Shown here: one piece after another, positions 17,994-26,018 of the stretch
How positions within the stretch are numbered: position 1 is the stretch's first letter
How the letters are laid out: every line of letters starts with the position of its first letter
Source of the DNA: an uncultured Clostridium sp.
GTDB taxonomy: Bacteria > Bacillota > Clostridia > TANB77 > CAG-508
Direction of reading: 5' to 3'
DNA: 64,000 nucleotides
Assembly (NCBI GenBank): GCA_900553685.1
Contig: USEI01000001.1
Location: 248,001-312,000 of the forward strand
Program-made: the position numbers and the translations under genes
The notes under the pieces: model-generated
The model's database searches: none
What the model saw: only the letters and a program-made list of their open reading frames with translations
Told to the model about the DNA's origin: nothing

Positions 17994-19622
17994 ATGAGAG
18001 GTAAAATTGTAAATTTATGTATGGGTTTTATGAATTTACTATTTGGAGCTTTGATTATTGTATTTACTATGTGTGTACCACAAGATAAAACAGTAATGAC
18101 GGTACAAGAAAATTTTGTAGTTGGATATATTGTTAAAGGAATATATCTGATGATGGTAGCTATAGCATGTATTGATGCTTTCCAAAGTTATAATCTTAGA
18201 ACTGATACAACTTTTAATACAGGATATATTATAGGAATATTTTCATTAAGTTTTATTTTTATAAAACAACCAGCAATAGCTGCATTTAGTATTATTTCAG
18301 GAATTATTATTTTATTTAAAAGTATAAAAGAAAATTTGGTAGAAATTGATAGTACAACAGCAATATCTGTTTCTATTGTTATTATGGCAGGAACAGCAAT
18401 TTTGGGATTACTATCTTTTACTTATGCTTCTATAGGTGAGAGTATAAGAAACAAGGAGAATAAAAACGAACTTTCATATAAAAGTGATTATTTTAAATAC
18501 ATTACAGAATTGGATATAGAAGATCCATATATAAATGTAGAAAAAGATGGAAAATTCGGATACATAAACCCAAGAGGTGAAGTAGTAATTAATTTTGAAT
18601 ATGATTATGCAAGTCCATTTGTAGAGATAACAGAATATGATAAAAAGTTTTATATTGCATTAGTTTGCAAAGATGGAAGTTCTACAATTATATTAAAAAA
18701 TAAAAGAGAAGTTATGTCATATAGAACAGAATCTTCAGATGAAGATTTTGACGCAAAGCTTGAAGAGCTAGAAAACATTTATAAAAATGTTTTAAATCAA
18801 CAAGGAGAAATGAAATATGAAATCCAGAATATTACAGAAAATAAAAATAAAGTTCCAGCTTATAGTGAAATATCATCAGAATATACATATAGATATGATT
18901 ATAATGAAGAATATGATTTAACGGTAACTAAGTCAAGCTTAGGATTAGCTGACGAATATCAAATTGTGAAAAAAGCTGATTCAAATATAAAAATAAAATT
19001 GGATGCAACTAAATTAGATTATGATGAAAATTATTTATATTTATTTTCTAATGGTACTATTCCATTTTATGAATTATCTAAAAGAACTCAAGGTTGGTTT
19101 ACAAGTTATGGTTCCAAAAATGCTATGACCGGAAAAGCACAAATTTTAGATTTTTTTGGTGATAGAATTTTATTAAGAAATTATAATAATAATACAGTTT
19201 ATTTTATAGATTCTTCTGGAAATATGCTTTCTGAAGAATATAAAAATATATATGTATGTGGCGAAGGCAGATATATTGTTAAAAATAATGATGAATCATT
19301 TAAAATAATAGATGATGGATATAATAATGTATTTAATAGGGAGTTTGCTACTATAAATCCAAGACTTGTTACTCAAAATCTATATATAACGTTAGATACA
19401 ACAGAAAATATAAAAACAAATGAATATGGATATGCAAAAATGAATTGGAGTCTATTAAATTTTGATGGTCAAGTCTTATTAGATGGTATAGAACAAATTT
19501 ATGATGTATATTTTAAAATTCCAGAATCTGGTAAAAAAGATGAAAATTATAAGAATTTTGAAAATGAATTAAAATCTTTAAGATATGAATTTGTAGGAGA
19601 CAAATTTTATTTAGAAAACTAA
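17994..19622 (+). CDS. Membrane protein with WG-type repeat segments
   Basis: The N-terminal 150 residues contain four hydrophobic helices (about 10-30, 45-65, 75-105, 118-145). The rest is hydrophilic. KDGKFGYINPRGEVVINFEY (about 184-203) is a good WG-repeat unit, the beta-propeller-like repeat common in Firmicute surface proteins. Later segments resemble degenerate copies (DGQVLLDGIEQIYDVYF). There are no catalytic motifs. ATG follows TGAGGTATAGGT, 17 bases after the tmk stop. The operon ends at the 19653 hairpin. Function is unknown; a sensor or envelope-scaffold role is only inference. Confidence 0.7.
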   Translation: MRGKIVNLCMGFMNLLFGALIIVFTMCVPQDKTVMTVQENFVVGYIVKGIYLMMVAIACIDAFQSYNLRTDTTFNTGYIIGIFSLSFIFIKQPAIAAFSIISGIIILFKSIKENLVEIDSTTAISVSIVIMAGTAILGLLSFTYASIGESIRNKENKNELSYKSDYFKYITELDIEDPYINVEKDGKFGYINPRGEVVINFEYDYASPFVEITEYDKKFYIALVCKDGSSTIILKNKREVMSYRTESSDEDFDAKLEELENIYKNVLNQQGEMKYEIQNITENKNKVPAYSEISSEYTYRYDYNEEYDLTVTKSSLGLADEYQIVKKADSNIKIKLDATKLDYDENYLYLFSNGTIPFYELSKRTQGWFTSYGSKNAMTGKAQILDFFGDRILLRNYNNNTVYFIDSSGNMLSEEYKNIYVCGEGRYIVKNNDESFKIIDDGYNNVFNREFATINPRLVTQNLYITLDTTENIKTNEYGYAKMNWSLLNFDGQVLLDGIEQIYDVYFKIPESGKKDENYKNFENELKSLRYEFVGDKFYLEN

Positions 19623-19652
19623 ATGATTAAAAAATTAAAAAATGCAAATAAT

Positions 19653-19685
19653 AAGATAGAACTATTTTTAGTTCTATCTTTTTTA
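19653..19685 (+). terminator. Terminator of the metG-tmk operon
   Basis: Perfect 12-base arms AAGATAGAACTA / TAGTTCTATCTT, loop TTTT, then TTTT. It lies directly before the ribosome binding site of the next small gene, so that gene's expression may depend on read-through. Confidence 0.92.
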
Positions 19686-19697
19686 TGGGGGGTTAAA

Positions 19698-19865
19698 ATG
19701 AATAATCAAAAAATAAATTGTACGGTTGAAAGTTGTGAATATAATAATTATAATAATAAAATGTGTGAATTAAAACAAATAGAAGTTAAAGCATGTCAAA
19801 ATTGTCAAACAGGTTCTCCTGAAGAAGAATCAATGTGTGGAAGTTATAAATGTAAATGTGATTAG
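19698..19865 (+). CDS. DUF1540 small Cys-rich protein
   Basis: A 55-residue protein with the DUF1540 pattern: CTVESCEYNNYNNKMCELKQI, then CQNC, SMCGSYKCKC. It has eight cysteines in total, which suggests a metal-binding or disulphide knuckle. The function of the family is unknown. The start is set by GGGGGGTTAAAATG; an upstream in-frame ATG at 19623 would read through the terminator arms and is rejected. Confidence 0.8.
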   Translation: MNNQKINCTVESCEYNNYNNKMCELKQIEVKACQNCQTGSPEEESMCGSYKCKCD

Positions 19866-19883
19866 TTGTAAAATTTAAGTATT

Positions 19884-19969
19884 GTCTATATATTATGAAT
19901 ATTTTTTTAGTATGTTAATGTAAAAATTATAATACTAAATAGAAATCTTCATTTTATATAGACTTTTTT
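19884..19969 (+). terminator. Long-looped inverted repeat followed by T run
   Basis: GTCTATATA (19884-19892) and TATATAGAC (19955-19963) are complementary across 62 bases, and TTTTTTA follows. It may be the terminator of the DUF1540 gene or enclose an internal structure; the length of the loop makes it uncertain. Confidence 0.4.
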
Positions 19970-20058
19970 ATTTAATAGTAAATTAATAAAATAAATTTTC
20001 TACTAAATATTATTTATTAAAATTATAATTTAAAATTTTTAAGACACATAAAATTTAC

Positions 20059-20087
20059 TTGACGTCTAGCATAAAAGATTATAAAAT
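20059..20087 (+). promoter_or_regulatory. Promoter of fba
   Basis: TTGACG (20059-20064), 17-base spacer, TAAAAT (20082-20087), 35 bases before the start codon, which is preceded by AAAGGAGG. Confidence 0.85.
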
Positions 20088-20122
20088 ATAAAAAGTAATA
20101 AAAGATTAAAGGAGGAAAGATT

Positions 20123-21052
20123 ATGCCATTAGTAACAACAAAAGAAATGTTCGAAAAATCAATGAAAGAACATTTCGCAATAGGAGCTTTTAATATAAAC
20201 AATATGGAGTTTATACAAGCAATAACAGATGCAGCAGAAGAAACTAAATCACCAGTAATTCTACAAGTTTCTTCAAGTGCTATTAAATATGCTAGAATGA
20301 ATTATTTGATTAAGATGGTGGAGGCAGCAGTAGAAACAACTACTATTCCTATAGCTCTTCACTTAGATCACGGACCAGATTTTGAAACATGTAAAAAATG
20401 TATAGATGCAGGATTTACATCAGTAATGATAGATGGATCAAAATATGATTTTGAAGAAAATGTAGCATTAACAAAACAAGTTGTAGAATATGCTCATTCA
20501 AAAGGAGTTGTTGTTGAAGCAGAACTTGGAAAATTAGCTGGAGTGGAAGATGATGTTAATGTATCTTCAGATGATGCTAGATATACAGATCCAGATCAAG
20601 CTTATGAATTTGTTCAAAGAACAGGATGTGATTCTTTAGCAATTGCAATAGGAACAAGTCATGGTGCCTATAAATTCAAAGGTGAAGCAAAATTAAGATT
20701 TGATATATTACAAAAGATTAAAGAAAAATTACCTAATACACCTATTGTATTACATGGAGCATCTTCTGTAATACCAAGACTTGTAGATATGTGTAACGAA
20801 AATGGAGGAAATATTCCTGGAGCTAAAGGTTGTCCTGATGAAATGTTAAAAGAAGCAGGAGAAAATGGTGTTTCTAAAATAAATGTAGATACAGATTTAA
20901 GATTAGCTATGACAGCTCAGGTTAGAAAAGTATTTAATGATGACCCATCAATCTTCGATCCAAGAAAATATTTAGGCGCAGCTAGAGATGAAATAAAGGC
21001 TACAGTAGCACATAAAATAACTGATGTGTTCTGTTCAGCAAATAAAGCATAA
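20123..21052 (+). CDS. fba: Class II fructose-1,6-bisphosphate aldolase
   Basis: Zinc-dependent cleavage of fructose-1,6-bisphosphate in glycolysis and gluconeogenesis. The N terminus has AIGAFNINNMEFIQAI. LHLDHGPDFETCKKC carries the proton-donor Asp and a zinc-binding His. VEAELGKLAGVEDDV, IAIGTSHGAYKF and LHGASSVIP give further zinc and phosphate ligands. The length of 309 fits the FbaA type. It has its own promoter, and the next gene starts 9 bases after the stop, so a HipA-like gene is cotranscribed. Confidence 0.97.
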   Translation: MPLVTTKEMFEKSMKEHFAIGAFNINNMEFIQAITDAAEETKSPVILQVSSSAIKYARMNYLIKMVEAAVETTTIPIALHLDHGPDFETCKKCIDAGFTSVMIDGSKYDFEENVALTKQVVEYAHSKGVVVEAELGKLAGVEDDVNVSSDDARYTDPDQAYEFVQRTGCDSLAIAIGTSHGAYKFKGEAKLRFDILQKIKEKLPNTPIVLHGASSVIPRLVDMCNENGGNIPGAKGCPDEMLKEAGENGVSKINVDTDLRLAMTAQVRKVFNDDPSIFDPRKYLGAARDEIKATVAHKITDVFCSANKA

Positions 21053-21061
21053 GGATTTTTA

Positions 21062-22306
21062 TTGGAGAAAATAGAAATTGTTAAAAGAGACACCCAAAAG
21101 CAAAATCAAGGTGTCTCTAATGATAAACTAAGTAAATTAGATTATATCGTGAAAGCGGCTAAATTGTATGGTTTAGGAGAAGTTGAAATTAATGCATTAA
21201 AAGACCATGTGTCAGGTAAAAATGTAAATGAATATATAGAAAGAAGATGTAAGTATCTTTTCAGATTATACGATATATACAAGAGTGAGAAATATAATGA
21301 ACATTTAGATCCTGATGAAAAAGGGATTATTAACTTAAATGATTTTTCTTTTGAAAAGTCAAAAAGAAGACTTGCGAACAGTAAGATAGGTGTGTTCTGG
21401 ATATTAAGTTCAAATTTAGATACTTATTTAGCAACAGTTCCACCAAATAGATATACAGAAATAGAAAATAAGTTCATTGGAATATCTGAAAAAAATAATT
21501 TTTTACTTCCTCAAATTGCAAGACAAATGGGAATAGATGCTACGGTATATTATAAAGGAGAATTTACTAACAAAGATGGAGCAACTTCTACACATCATTT
21601 AACAAAAAATTTTTTATATGATGAAGAAACTTTAATACAAGGAAATTCAATTATTAAAGACACCAAAAAAAAGAAAAGAATTAATTTTGAGGCACTTTTA
21701 GATACAACTGATAAGTATATAAAAAAATATTACAAAAAAAATAAACTACCCGAACAAGATTTAGAAAAAGCAAGAAGAGAGATAAGAGAAGGTCTTATAA
21801 AACAAACTTTATTTAACAAATTAGTTTTTAATGAAAACGAATCAAATGAAAAATGGGGACTTATTATATGTAGTGATAAAAATTTACGATTAGCACCTGT
21901 TTTTAGTTATGATTACTCTGCTGGTGTTGTGCCAACAATAAAAACACAACATAGAGTAGTTCAAGGTAACAAAGAAGATATACCAAGTTTTATGTTACAA
22001 TATTCAAAAGAACCTTGGTTTAGAGAATGGATAGAAAAGAAAGTATTAACTTTGGATTTAAATCAAGCAATAAGTGATATGGAAAGAAGAACTGGTGTTG
22101 AACTTACAGACGAAGAAGAAAATTATTATAGATTTTTGTTTGAAAAAATGAAAGCAAAAGTTGTAGAAGTGAGTGACTTAAATTATGATAGAGATTTAAT
22201 AGAGAAAACAAAAAGACAAAAATTAGGTAATGCAATTTCAAGAGCAAAAGGAAATATTTCTGAAAAGGTTAAAGATGTAAAATCTTTTATAAAAGGTGAA
22301 AGATAA
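21062..22306 (+). CDS. Divergent HipA-like (phosphatidylinositol-kinase-like fold) protein
   Basis: A 414-residue soluble protein. The middle part resembles the HipA kinase C-terminal domain: LLPQIARQMGIDATVYYKGEF followed by HHLTKNF, then LIKQTLFNKLVFNENESN, then LRLAPVFSYDYSAG, in the order expected of the catalytic loop and metal loop. Where HipA proteins have Asp and Asn in a TDxHxKN-like loop, this protein reads NENESNEKWG, so the catalytic Asp seems replaced. No HipB antitoxin adjoins it. The start is TTG at 21062 with AAGGA upstream, 9 bases after fba. It ends in a basic amphipathic helix. It could be a pseudokinase or unrelated; assignment rests on motif order only. Confidence 0.5.
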   Translation: MEKIEIVKRDTQKQNQGVSNDKLSKLDYIVKAAKLYGLGEVEINALKDHVSGKNVNEYIERRCKYLFRLYDIYKSEKYNEHLDPDEKGIINLNDFSFEKSKRRLANSKIGVFWILSSNLDTYLATVPPNRYTEIENKFIGISEKNNFLLPQIARQMGIDATVYYKGEFTNKDGATSTHHLTKNFLYDEETLIQGNSIIKDTKKKKRINFEALLDTTDKYIKKYYKKNKLPEQDLEKARREIREGLIKQTLFNKLVFNENESNEKWGLIICSDKNLRLAPVFSYDYSAGVVPTIKTQHRVVQGNKEDIPSFMLQYSKEPWFREWIEKKVLTLDLNQAISDMERRTGVELTDEEENYYRFLFEKMKAKVVEVSDLNYDRDLIEKTKRQKLGNAISRAKGNISEKVKDVKSFIKGER

Positions 22307-22340
22307 AAAGTTCTACATATTTAATATGTAGAACTTTTTT
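22305..22340. terminator. Strong terminator between convergent genes
   Basis: Perfect 16-base arms AAAAAGTTCTACATAT / ATATGTAGAACTTTTT with loop TTA, flanked by A on the left and T on the right. It can stop transcription from both sides (21062 gene and smpB). Confidence 0.93.
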
Positions 22341-22398
22341 GACAAATATAAATTATATATGTGATAATAAAATTTTATTAAATATTAAAGATAATACC

Positions 22399-22845
22399 TT
22401 ATTTATTTTTTAAAGCTCTTTGTATTTTCATTTCTGCATCTTTTTTTGCTATATCTTGACGCTTATCAAATAATTTTTTACCTTTACCTATTCCAATTTC
22501 TAGTTTTACTTTATTTCCTTTCATATACATTTTTGTTGGTATAAGAGAAATACCTTTTTGTTTTATCATACCAAATAACCTATTTATTTCATGTTTATTT
22601 AACAATAATTTTCTAGTTCTAATAGGATCTTTATTAAATATATTTCCAAATTCATAAGGACTTATGTGCATGCCATAAATAAAAACTTCACCATCTTTTA
22701 TATTAACATAAGTGTCCTTTATATTAACTTTTCCATTTCTTATAGATTTAATTTCTGTTCCTGTAAGGACAATACCAGCTTCTATAGTGTTTTCAATAGT
22801 ATAATTATGATAGGCTGTTGGATTTTTGGCAAGTATTTTTTCCAT
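22399..22845 (-). CDS. smpB: SsrA-binding protein (trans-translation)
   Basis: Binds tmRNA and guides it to stalled ribosomes. It has the N-terminal [20 protein letters not shown] and [12 protein letters not shown] motifs, the ISPYEFGN loop and a basic C-terminal tail [19 protein letters not shown]. The length (148) is normal. A ribosome binding site (AAGGAT on the minus strand) precedes ATG. No ssrA gene is visible in the window. It stands alone between convergent and divergent neighbours. Confidence 0.97.
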   Translation of the reverse strand: MEKILAKNPTAYHNYTIENTIEAGIVLTGTEIKSIRNGKVNIKDTYVNIKDGEVFIYGMHISPYEFGNIFNKDPIRTRKLLLNKHEINRLFGMIKQKGISLIPTKMYMKGNKVKLEIGIGKGKKLFDKRQDIAKKDAEMKIQRALKNK

Positions 22846-22979
22846 TTGTTAAATCCTTTCTTTAAATTATTGTAATATATATATCACAAATTGACATTTT
22901 TGTCTATTGAAAAATTCTTAAAAATATTTAGATAATGGAGTTTTGAATAATTCGAATAATTTTATATAGAATAATATAT

Positions 22980-23576
22980 ATGAATCAAATACTTTTTAAT
23001 AAAAAAGACAATAAGAAAAAATATATATTTAAAGTTCAAGCTGTTATTTCAATTTTTCTAGCTGCTATATTTATTTTTGATATTATAATGAATTATAATA
23101 ATAATGAAAATTTAGAAAATATATCAAAGATTATTGAAAAAAATATAAGATTAAATTCAATTTATGAAACAGAAAAACAGAGTAACACTTCATCTTATTT
23201 TGGAAAAATATATATAGAAAAAATAAATTTAGAATATGCTGTATTTAATAGATTAACAGACGAACTTTTAAAAATTTCACCATGTAAATTTTATGGAAAT
23301 AACATGGAAGAAAAAGGTAACATTTGTATAGCAGGACATAATTATAATGATGATAGGTTTTTTGGAAAAATTGATGAATTAGAGCTAAAAGATAAGATTG
23401 CTTTATATGATTTACAAGGAGAGAAATATGAATATATAGTATTTGACATATTTGAAACAGATGAAAATGATACATCAGTATTAGAAAATACCAAAAATTA
23501 TGAGCTAACTCTTGTAACTTGTAATAATTCAAACAAAAAAAGAGTTATTGTGAAAGCATACAGAAAAGAATTTTAG
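22980..23576 (+). CDS. Sortase, class B/D-like
   Basis: Membrane-anchored cysteine transpeptidase that cleaves sorting signals and links proteins to the wall. There is one N-terminal membrane helix (about 18-37), with the catalytic domain outside. The triad is visible: His120 in IAGHNY, Cys181 in TLVTCN, Arg188 in NKKRVIV. At 198 residues the domain is compact, as in class D or E. The ATG at 22980 has no recognisable ribosome binding site; the nearest GGAG is about 40 bases upstream. No substrate gene adjoins. The LPYAG protein at 10015 is the only visible candidate substrate. Confidence 0.85.
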   Translation: MNQILFNKKDNKKKYIFKVQAVISIFLAAIFIFDIIMNYNNNENLENISKIIEKNIRLNSIYETEKQSNTSSYFGKIYIEKINLEYAVFNRLTDELLKISPCKFYGNNMEEKGNICIAGHNYNDDRFFGKIDELELKDKIALYDLQGEKYEYIVFDIFETDENDTSVLENTKNYELTLVTCNNSNKKRVIVKAYRKEF

Positions 23577-23601
23577 AAAATATATGATATAATCTTAAAT
23601 T

Positions 23602-23904
23602 ATAATATATATTTATTTTCATACTGTTGGTCCAATTATATATGATGAAGTTACAGACAAAGAGATTAAAGAACTACAAGAGTGTTATATAAATTCTTTA
23701 AATTTAGCAAAAGAAAACAAAATAAGGACTATTGCATTTCCTTGTATATCTACTGGAGAATTCAGATTTCCAAAAGAAGAGGCAAGTAAAATAGCGATAG
23801 AAAGTGTTGACAGATTTTTAAATGAAAATAGAGAGTATTTTGATAAAGTAGTATTTAATGTATATAAAGAGGAGGACTATAAAATATATGAACGAAACAG
23901 TTAA
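23602..23904 (+). pseudogene. C-terminal remnant of a macrodomain protein
   Basis: No start codon. Homology begins near HTVGPIIYDE (23620) and continues with KIRTIAFPCISTGEFRFPKE, the substrate-loop signature of ADP-ribosyl hydrolase macrodomains, to a stop at 23902-23904. The N-terminal half, with the ADP-ribose-binding Asp and Asn, is absent. The upstream frame closes at 23596-23598. The reading frame overlaps the start of the Sir2 remnant, as in the macrodomain-sirtuin operons known from Firmicutes. About 95 codons remain of some 250. Confidence 0.8.
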
Positions 23905-24307
23905 TAATATTAGAAAATTAATAGATCAATCAGAATATATTTTAATTGGTGCTGGTAGCGGTCTTTCTACTTCTGCTGGAATAGAATATTCTGGAAAAAG
24001 ATTTGAAGATAATTTCAAAGAATTCATAGAAAAATATCATTTTACAGATATGTATTCATCTGGTTTTTATGATTTTGATACAGAAGAAGAAAAGTGGGCA
24101 TATTGGTCAAAACACATGTATTTAAATAATATTGGAATGAAAGCAACAGATTTATATAAAAATATATTTGAATTAGTAAAAAATAAAAACTATTTTGTAA
24201 TTACAACAAATGTAGATGATCAGTTTTATAAATCAGGTTTTGATAAAAATAAAATATTTGCTACCCAAGGAAGCTATGGATATATTCAATGTAAAAATGC
24301 TTGTTAG
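23888..24307 (+). pseudogene. Truncated macrodomain-linked sirtuin (SirTM-type)
   Basis: It starts at ATG 23888 behind AGGAGG (23870-23875). NAD-binding GAGSGLSTSAGIEYSGKRF and TTNVDDQFYKSGF are present. The frame ends just after TQGSYGYIQCKNAC, where the zinc-binding and C-terminal half should follow. About 139 residues remain of some 280. Sirtuins of this class work with an adjacent macrodomain in reversible ADP-ribosylation of a lipoylated carrier. Both partners are broken here and no GcvH-like or lipoate-ligase gene is nearby, so the system is probably lost. Confidence 0.82.
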
Positions 24308-24378
24308 AAGATAGAGTAGTAAAAGTACAAGATGATATAAAATATATAATAAATTTTCTATTAAATTATAATAAATAA
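24304..24378 (+). pseudogene. Orphan C-terminal coding fragment
   Basis: Directly after the sirtuin break another frame is open for 24 codons: LEDRVVKVQDDIKYIINFLL and NYNK, then a stop. It looks like the end of some protein joined by a deletion. It is too short to identify and could be chance. Confidence 0.35.
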
Positions 24379-24470
24379 ATTATTAATTACTATGTTGCTT
24401 TACAAAAATATTTAAAAATGATATAAATATATAGGATAAAATTATAATTAGATTTAAGAAAGAGGAAAAA

Positions 24471-25026
24471 ATGGAAGAAAAAACAATAAAAAAACCAATT
24501 GTGACAATAGAGATGGAAAATGGAGAAATTATAAAAATAGAACTTTATCCTAGCAAAGCTCCTGAAACTGTAAATAATTTTATAAGTTTGATAAGCAAAG
24601 GATTTTATGACGGATTATTTTTTCATAGAACAATACCAGGATTTATGATTCAAGGAGGAGATCCAGAAGGAAATGGTACAGGCGGTCCGGGCTATGGAAT
24701 TAAAGGAGAATTTAAAGAAAACGGTGTAGAAAATACAATTTCTCATTTAAGAGGGGTAGTATCAATGGCAAGAAGTAATATGCCAAATTCAGCAGGATCT
24801 CAATTTTTTATTGTAACAGATGATTCTACATTTTTAGATGGAAAATATGCTGCTTTTGGTAGTGTATTAGAAGGTATGGATACAGTTGATAAAATAGTAA
24901 AAACCAGAGTAATTACAAGGAGTCCTTTTGGTCGGAGGTAAAGATAGACCAATAGATCCACCAGTTATGAAGAAAGTAACAGTAGAAACTTTTGGAATTA
25001 CTTATCCAGAACCAAATAAATTATAA
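24471..25026 (+). CDS. Cyclophilin-type peptidyl-prolyl isomerase, needs +1 frameshift
   Basis: Cis-trans prolyl isomerase of the cyclophilin family, cytoplasmic because no signal peptide is present. Core motifs: FHRTIPGFMIQGGDPEGNG with the catalytic Arg, HLRGVVSMARSNMPNSAGSQ, FFIVTDDSTFLDGKYAAFG. The first frame gives 154 residues to VITRSPFG. The second (24934-25026) supplies GGKDRPIDPPVMKKVTVET and GITYPEPNKL, the expected last strand. Joined length is 184. One extra C at 24933 separates the frames, and the upstream frame ends CGG AGG TAA. The start follows AAGAAAGAGG. Confidence 0.92.
24933..24935 (+). other. Putative +1 frameshift site 3, CGG two codons before a stop
   Basis: The upstream frame reads TTT GGT CGG AGG TAA. 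Skipping the C at 24933 gives TTT GGT GGA GGT AAA, the FGGGK of the cyclophilin. An AAGGAG sequence lies 10 bases upstream of the CGG. It has the same layout as the sites at 194 and 3902. Confidence 0.6.
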
Positions 25027-25115
25027 AATCAATATTTTATTTTAGTTAAAAATATAAAGATTTTTTAAGAAAATATTTTCAAGTAATAATATAAATAATA
25101 AAGGAATATGATATT

Positions 25116-25916
25116 TTGAATATATATAAAGTTTTAAATGAGATAATAGAATATATAGAAAATAATTTAGAGGAAGATATCAGTTATTCTAGAATAGCTC
25201 AAATTATGGGAGCAAATGAATATACTACTAAAAGAGTATTTTCATTACTTGCTAACATTTCAATATCAGAATATATTAGAAATAGAAGATTATCATCTGC
25301 TGGATATGATTTAATTAATGAAAATGAAAAAATTGTTGATATAGCAGTAAAATATAAATATGATAATGCTACTTCTTTTTCAAGAGCTTTTGAAAAATTT
25401 CATGGTGTAAAACCAGGTTTAATAAAAAATATTCCAGAAAAATTAAGACTATTTTCCAGACTAAAATTTGATGAAAATATCAATGAAACTGTAAGTATGG
25501 AATACAGTATCATAGAATTAGATGAGAAAATATTATATGGTGTAGGAATGAAAACTACTCATAATAAAATAAAACAAGATGCACCAATCTTTTTTAAAAA
25601 AATGAGTGAAAAATATGAAAAAATATATGGTGAAATAGAATACGGAATGGTTAAATATGAAGACAGATTTGATAGTGATAATTATGAATATTGGATAGCA
25701 TATGAAAAAGAGATATCTGAATTTAAAAAAATAATTTTACCAAAATCTAAATGGTTGAGATTTAAAATTGATAATCAAGAACCAAAAGATATACAAAAAG
25801 TATCAACAGAGTTTTATAAAAATTTTATACCAAGTACAAAATTTAATTTGAAATCAATTCCAGAACTTGAATGGTATCACGATAATATAACAGAATTTTT
25901 AGTTGCAATTGAATAA
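25116..25916 (+). CDS. AraC-family regulator with GyrI-like effector domain
   Basis: One-component transcription regulator. Residues 1-105 hold two helix-turn-helix motifs of the AraC/SoxS type (SYSRIAQIMGANEYTTKRVF and IAVKYKYDNATSFSRAFEKF followed by HGVKPG). Residues about 125-266 fit the GyrI-like small-molecule-binding domain found fused to such heads (YSIIELDEKILYGVGMKTT, YWIAYEKEISEFKKI, IPELEWYHDN), as in the Rob/BmrR class. It starts at TTG 25116 behind AAAGGA; the ATG 8 bases earlier is out of frame and stops at once. No target gene is obvious beside it. It is monocistronic, closed by the 25927 terminator. Confidence 0.88.
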   Translation: MNIYKVLNEIIEYIENNLEEDISYSRIAQIMGANEYTTKRVFSLLANISISEYIRNRRLSSAGYDLINENEKIVDIAVKYKYDNATSFSRAFEKFHGVKPGLIKNIPEKLRLFSRLKFDENINETVSMEYSIIELDEKILYGVGMKTTHNKIKQDAPIFFKKMSEKYEKIYGEIEYGMVKYEDRFDSDNYEYWIAYEKEISEFKKIILPKSKWLRFKIDNQEPKDIQKVSTEFYKNFIPSTKFNLKSIPELEWYHDNITEFLVAIE

Positions 25917-25926
25917 TAAAAATATT

Positions 25927-25967
25927 AGACTGACTTTTTTGGTTAGCAAAAAGTCAGTCTTTTTTTA
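25927..25967 (+). terminator. Terminator after AraC-type gene
   Basis: AGACTGACTTTTT / AAAAAGTCAGTCT with an 8-base loop, followed by T7. Confidence 0.95.
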
Positions 25968-26018
25968 TAAAAAAATTATATAATACCTTTGAAATATTAT
26001 ATATGAAGGTGATAGATT

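Noticed and set aside
23888..24307. Intact sirtuin
   Set aside because: It ends right after the first Cys region and lacks the zinc module and C-terminal half; no +1 or -1 frame restores them.
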